Part shown: positions 59,400 to 64,000 of the stretch, one piece after another
Position numbering within the stretch: the first letter of the stretch is position 1
How the letters are laid out: the number at the start of each line of letters is the position of its first letter
The notes under the pieces: model-generated
What the model saw: the letters and a program-made list of their open reading frames with translations, nothing else
What the model was told of the DNA's origin: nothing
The model's database searches: none
Source: Atrina japonica
Taxonomy: Eukaryota; Mollusca; Bivalvia; Pterioida; Pinnidae
Assembly: GCA_030159075.1 (NCBI GenBank)
Contig: BROG01000139.1
Coordinates: 666,001-730,000 of the forward strand
Length of the DNA stretch: 64,000 nucleotides
Reading direction: 5' to 3'
Position numbers and translations under genes: made by a program

Positions 59400-62300
59400 C
59401 TGAAAAGACGATGAAGGATGTATCAATTTTTAAAATTTCGTTTGTAATTTATATCCCAACAATTTCTTCAGGTTTTAATTTGGAGGAGAACATTGAGCAA
59501 AGACCTTTTTTATCCCATATCCACGGAGTTATCCTTATAACTAGTGCAAAATTATTAGCCTGTCATCCACGGGGGGGATGACAAGATGCACGCGTCGTAC
59601 CGGAAGTGTGGCGTCTACAGAACATATTTATGTCAGACTTGACATAGATGTACGAACTTTAAAACATGGGAGAAAAATAATCAACCCCTACCTTGAAGGT
59701 ATGACAAGGAATCTCAGTCCTCGGGATAATATTCTTGAATGCCAAACCTCAGCAAGCTTCGGGTTTGTGATTCAAGAATCTTACCCTCGGGTTCAAATAC
59801 CTTTGTCATACCCTCATGGTAGGAGTTGATTATATCATTCTTTATTAGGGAAATGCAAGACAAGAACATTTGCTAGCTGTGACTTAGGGGGTGACAGTAT
59901 GTACCCCCGCTTATGGCAGATTATAAAGGGCCCTAATGCAAAAAAAAAAAAAGATTATAAAGGGATTTAATACGTTACTACCATCTTATACAAAGTTTTC
60001 TTTAAAAAAAAACATTGAAAATATAAATGGATCATAAGGCAACTGCAATTTCTACCGTCACTTCACACTTGGATTGTGAGAAAATCTAAGCGTAAACGTA
60101 GACGGACGGACAAGTTGATTCTAGTATGATAAAATGTTCAACATACATTTATATACAAAAGAATTAGAGTCACATGACTCAGATTCCTGGGCCGCTTGCG
60201 ATGGTCAAGTGATTGATTGAGCGTTCGACTCACAAGCAGAAGGTCCCAGGTTCGATTGCCGGTACTGAGTCATACCAAAGACTTTTCAAATGGTAGTAAC
60301 TGCTCCTTCGCCAAGCGCTTGGCATACGAAATGAATGTCCTCGGAAGGCGTGGCATGTAAAGGAACCTCACTGCATTGGCATCAGCCCATAGAACACGCC
60401 AAAATTTATAAAACTTTACCTAAAGCTTTACCTATAGGTTCTCCATATTTGTGAACATTTCTTGTTAAACAACAATCAAACACACAAACAAATTAAGATT
60501 TTCTTGAATATTATTGAAGTTTCAAAAGTTATGTCAACAAAATATGAGTGTCTAAAGTTTTGCCTATCAAGTAAACGGAAACTTTATTTTCTGAACACTG
60601 ATTTAATTATAATAAGAAAAAGTAGGTTTGTGTATTGTAATTGTATAAATGAACTACTTTCATTGGAACTTTAAGAAGTCAATTAGATGCTAAATTGACA
60701 TACCCTGTTACTGATGCAGGCTGCGGATGAATACAGAATGCAGAACCTGGAGATCCTTTTCCTGTTCCTTGCTGTCTCGGTATAAATGCCGTGGCTAAGG
60801 TGTGACGAGGGAAGATGTCAGTCCTACAAATAATAAATAAGTTAAATGGGAATAATTCACGTACCACGTGATAACAGATAACGTTTGTGCGGTACATCAC
60901 CAATGGTGATGGAACGTAACTCTACGTAATCTTTCCGCTGAAATGACGTTACTGCGGGGTATCGTCATCTAGCGTCATTCCATCACTAAAAAAAACAATA
61001 GTCCCGCACAAACGTTATCGGGTATCACGTGGTGCATAAATTAGTCCCATTTGTTGATAATCAAATTTAGAAGATTGTTATTCAGAAAATGGTACATTTA
61101 TGTTTTTTAAACAATTCTTAATTCTGGCTCTGGAAATGTTTCTTTAATCCGTAATCTGTTACTGATAGAGTGTCTGATGCAAACAAAGGGATAATTCATC
61201 ATTATATCTATACATTTCGCGCAGCAGTCTCCCATAGACTCGGTGTTAGTCTAGAAGAATTTATATTAGCTATAAATGAAATTTCTCATGTGACGTCACA
61301 CAACAATGTAACCTTATTCATAACATGACGTCACACCTAGATATATTCGTAAAATAATAGGTAATCAAATGCAGTTAAAGCAGCTTTCCTCTTTCATTCA
61401 AATTTTAACAATAATTTGTCTGTTGATTGGTACTGTACCTGAAATCTTTTGGAATTTCATATGTCAGGACAGAACCGTTATTTCCATTGGAAATTACAAT
61501 AAGGTCACGTGAACCGTCGCCATTGACGTCACATATTTCGACGTCAAAGAGTGCACCTGCAGTTGTGTCAATAGTCCGAGAGAAAATCTGAAATAGATTT
61601 GTACTCATTATATATAGAGACCTGGGATGTGGAAATCATGTAGTAGAATATGGCAGATCTGAAAGGCGGACTACAGGAAAGTTTTAATGGTTCCATTAAA
61701 GTATATAAAAATGGGATAAGCTGAAGATGTCTAGGGACGATTGGTTTTCAAAACTTGATCCATAGGATGAAATATTTTTTTAAATGTTTTTTCTCATCCT
61801 GTGGATACAGTTAACACACCTTTGTGCTGTCTGTCCATCGATTTTGGCTATCAGTCGTCCAATGAATGGAAAGTTTTTTTGTGAAGAACTCTGATGTCAC
61901 AATTACGTCAAAGGTTCCATTTGGCGTAGGAATCTGTAGGTTACGTAAGTAAACATCAGGTCCATGAGTGATTACGTGCTGTTTCCATGGTGACATATAG
62001 CTATGGTCTGATGGATTTTCTAACCACAGGAGTTCACTGTCTTTGGAAGCTAGAAATAATAGTTTTATTTGCATATAAACATTATTAATTTACGGCATGC
62101 TTTAATAATGCTCTGATAACCTTTTTCATAATTTGATTTTAAACAATTCCCATCAGAATCATCAGTAAGCTGTCTGCTGAAATTTTATCTTAGATACAAA
62201 ACCTTCAATTTTTACATTGATATGTATTTTCGTTAAATAATTCAGCATTGTAATTTACCAACTTATAACTTCATTCGTAAAGCAGAGCTGACTTTATACG

Positions 62301-63911
62301 CAACTTACAAAAGACAGATAAAATTGGTTCTCGGGCGCGGCATGTGAGTATATCTTTATCACCATCACCATCCATATCTTTCCATATTACTCGATGGTAG
62401 AACCAGTTCCCTTCTGTGTGATCTGTCAACTTGTAAGGACCTTGCGGAGTACTTCCGGATACATCGATTACATAAATATGACCATCTCCCTTAAAGGGCA
62501 CCAAGAATCCATCAGGAACAGCAACCATTCTTTTTCCAAATATCTCCTCTTCAAAATATAATTTTAAATATTTTAACATTAAGACAAAAACTACGTAGAC
62601 TGATATACAATAACAAAAATGAGATATACACATTACACATTCTTAAATTCCTATATATTTTGTGAAAATTGCTTTAGAAACCCAGTCTGGCAATGATTCA
62701 CTTGTAATTACTTAGTAATTAATTCAACCTTAGTATTTGTATATGCATACCACACTGGACCTAACATTATTTTCACAAAATAGGGGTCTCCGTGACAGAG
62801 TGGTTAGGGCATTGCGCTCTAAATAACAAGGCCTCTCACCTCTGGCTCGAATCCCGCTAGGGTCATTTCGAATTAAGTGGGAAAGTTTGCCAGTTTTCTT
62901 GCGGAAGGTCGGTGGTCTTTACCCGGGTAACCGGGGTATCTCCTCCACCAATAAAAACTGGACGCCATCATATGACTGAAAGATTGTTGAGTATGGCGTA
63001 AAAAAAAAAAAATCAAATCAAATTATTCACAAAATGTATAGGAGTATAAGATGCCTCTGTATAGTTCTTATTTCTTATTGTACATCAAGTAAAAGTACGC
63101 GTAGAAAAAATCGAAATATTTTTGTGATAAAAAACACAGCTATTGCCCTTTTTCATACATGATAATCTTTTAAAAGGGCAACAATAAAAATTGAACTACA
63201 AGTACATCAAGGAGCTGCCCGAAAGAAGAATCATCTTGAACAATACAACAGCTGTGCCAATGGGGAAAGGTTTTATCTTTGGTTAGATATTTCACATACA
63301 ATTTTACAATGTCTTTCTCCACACAAACTTTTTGAGATACATTTAATGTACATTTATGTGTATGAATCAAACGTTAACACGTGACTAAAATGCGTTGGTT
63401 TGAACGGTGTTTTATGCCACACTCGACAAGATTTCAGTCAAACGGTGGCGACCAATGTTTAATGGTGGGGGAGAGAACCCGGTTACATTGTGCCCGGGAA
63501 GACATCTCCGCCCTTCCACAAGTAAACTGGCAAACATTAGATTCAAGCAAGACAGACACCAGCCTGCACTGACTAGAATTGAGAAACATTTTATATACCT
63601 GGAACACCTGCTATTTCGTTCGGCCATGATAGTCTTCCTGCAAGTTGTTGAGGCTGGACATTGCCGAGATCTTGCATTTGACGCCCAATCCCACGAACCA
63701 TGCTTACTGTCCCTCCAGTGAAAGGATTCCCGGAAAATGTGGAAATCAACAAATCATATTTATCCTGTGGGTTTTGAGCATTTTTGTTTTCGTATAAATT
63801 CGTGAAAGCAGCGTTTGTTGTTGAAAATGAACCCACACGTTGTAAACTCACACTTTCACCCAAGCATTGCACTATTAATGTCAAAACTGACACCGCACTA
63901 ATATATAACAT
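59150..63911 (-). CDS. Secreted FG-GAP/VCBS repeat protein, six exons (gene-level entry)
   Basis: Exons on the minus strand are 63911-63599, 62548-62309, 62049-61820, 61587-61439, 60823-60704 and 59399-59150. They join in frame to 1302 nt (433 residues). The N-terminus MLYISAVSVLTLIVQCLGES is a clear signal peptide, so the protein is secreted or enters the secretory pathway. I see three D.DGD-type calcium loops: DMDGDGDKDILT in exon 2, DVNGDGSRDLIVIS in exon 4 and DVDGDNYIDIFAPS in exon 6. These are typical of FG-GAP/VCBS blades of a beta-propeller, like those in integrin alpha chains and many uncharacterised secreted proteins. No membrane segment follows the signal peptide. The precise function is unknown. 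The upstream promoter is outside or at the very edge of the window. Confidence 0.88.
59680..59830 (+). repeat. 151-bp near-perfect foldback element
   Basis: The left arm atcaacccctaccttgaagg, tatgacaagg and cctcgggataatattcttga pairs with the right arm tcaagaatcttaccctcggg, cctttgtcatacc and catggtaggagttgat. The arms cover about 65 bp each with a short loop. It lies in the last intron of the FG-GAP gene. Confidence 0.82.
60190..60490 (+). repeat. tRNA-derived SINE, third family
   Basis: Head ccgcttgcgatggtcaagtg, B box caggttcgattgccggt, a body and the tail cttgttaaacaacaatcaaa. Confidence 0.75.
60704..60823 (-). CDS. FG-GAP protein exon 5
   Basis: The acceptor is tatttgtag and the donor gtatgt; 120 nt, phase 2 to phase 2. 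It encodes TDIFPRHTLATAFIPRQQGT then GKGSPGSAFCIHPQPASVTG. The His- and Pro-rich stretch matches a propeller strand boundary. Confidence 0.83.
60844..61052 (+). repeat. 209-bp MITE with about 50-bp inverted ends
   Basis: Left aaatgggaataattcacgta, ccacgtgataacagataacg and tttgtgcgg are inverted at the right as ccgcacaaacgttatcgggt, atcacgtggtgcataaatta and gtcccattt. It lies in an intron of the FG-GAP gene. Confidence 0.8.
61439..61587 (-). CDS. FG-GAP protein exon 4
   Basis: The acceptor is ctatttcag and the donor gtacag; 149 nt, phase 0 to phase 2. It encodes IFSRTIDTTAGALFDVEICD and the loop DVNGDGSRDLIVISNGNNGS. Confidence 0.86.
61820..62049 (-). CDS. FG-GAP protein exon 3
   Basis: The acceptor is tatttctag and the donor gtgtgt; 230 nt, phase 1 to phase 0. 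It encodes SKDSELLWLENPSDHSYMSP, then NGTFDVIVTSEFFTKKLSIH. WLENP is the usual tryptophan motif between FG-GAP blades in this kind of protein. Confidence 0.87.
62309..62548 (-). CDS. FG-GAP protein exon 2
   Basis: The acceptor is attttgaag and the donor gtaagt; 240 nt, phase 1 to phase 1. It encodes EEIFGKRMVAVPDGFLVPFK and the calcium loop KDMDGDGDKDILTCRAREPI, followed by LSVF. Confidence 0.87.
62783..63012 (+). repeat. Full-length tRNA-derived SINE
   Basis: Head ggggtctccgtgacagagtg and gttagggc (A box), ctcgaatcccgctagg (B box), body cttgcggaaggtcggtggtc, and tail catatgactgaaagattgtt ending in a poly-A run. This is the best copy of the window's commonest SINE family. Confidence 0.85.
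63405..63545 (-). repeat. SINE tail, reverse
   Basis: tttatgccacactcgacaag, aacggtggcgaccaatgttt and ccacaagtaaactggcaaac are the reverse of the 62783 SINE. It lies in the first intron of the FG-GAP gene. Confidence 0.72.
63599..63911 (-). CDS. FG-GAP protein exon 1 (signal peptide)
   Basis: ATG is at 63911-63909 and the donor is gtatat after CCAG (phase 1). It encodes the signal peptide, then SVSLQRVGSFSTTNAAFTNL and a blade-like segment DKYDLLISTFSGNPFTGGTV, ending PNEIAGVP. Only 89 nt of upstream sequence are in the window. Confidence 0.87.
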
Positions 63912-64000
63912 TTTGAATTATTTGTTCGAAATGAAATAACTGAGTAAAATATCCTGCTAATTGGCAAATATTATAAACAAGTGAATTTGACGATTGAGTG

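Overview
The window looks like intron-rich, AT-rich animal DNA, most likely from a mollusc and probably a bivalve. The reasons are a split troponin I gene with a long Glu/Arg-rich N-terminal extension of the molluscan type, introns of 0.3 to 10 kb with GT-AG borders, many tRNA-derived SINEs, short palindromic elements and long microsatellites. The species cannot be read from the sequence.

Region 1-5719 is non-coding: SINE pieces, foldback elements, a 31-bp minisatellite (about 884-1400) and a possible untranslated first exon near 2950-3096. Region 5720-55033 (+ strand) is one troponin I gene. I assembled 21 coding exons by matching splice sites and reading phase. Using all but one of them gives an uninterrupted frame of 775 codons plus stop. 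The layout is: exons 1-6, a basic/acidic N-terminal extension that resembles the N-terminal part of caldesmon; exons 7-12, a Ser-rich block of six exons, all phase 0; exons 13-14, an E/R helix and the start of the troponin I core; exons 15 and 16, two 121-nt exons with identical phases that appear to be mutually exclusive; exons 17-21, the helix, the inhibitory region and the C-terminus.

Region 55034-59149 holds the troponin I 3' end, a small inverted-repeat element and SINE copies. Region 59150-63911 (- strand) is a complete six-exon gene for a secreted 433-residue protein with FG-GAP/VCBS-type calcium loops. The two genes converge and I see no functional link between them.

The main biological interest is the troponin I gene. 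Its exon phases would allow a short muscle-type protein and a long Ser-rich protein, and a swap of the predicted troponin C-binding helix for an acidic, Pro/Ser-rich segment. That would combine troponin-like and caldesmon-like designs in one locus. All exon borders are read by eye; no transcripts were available.
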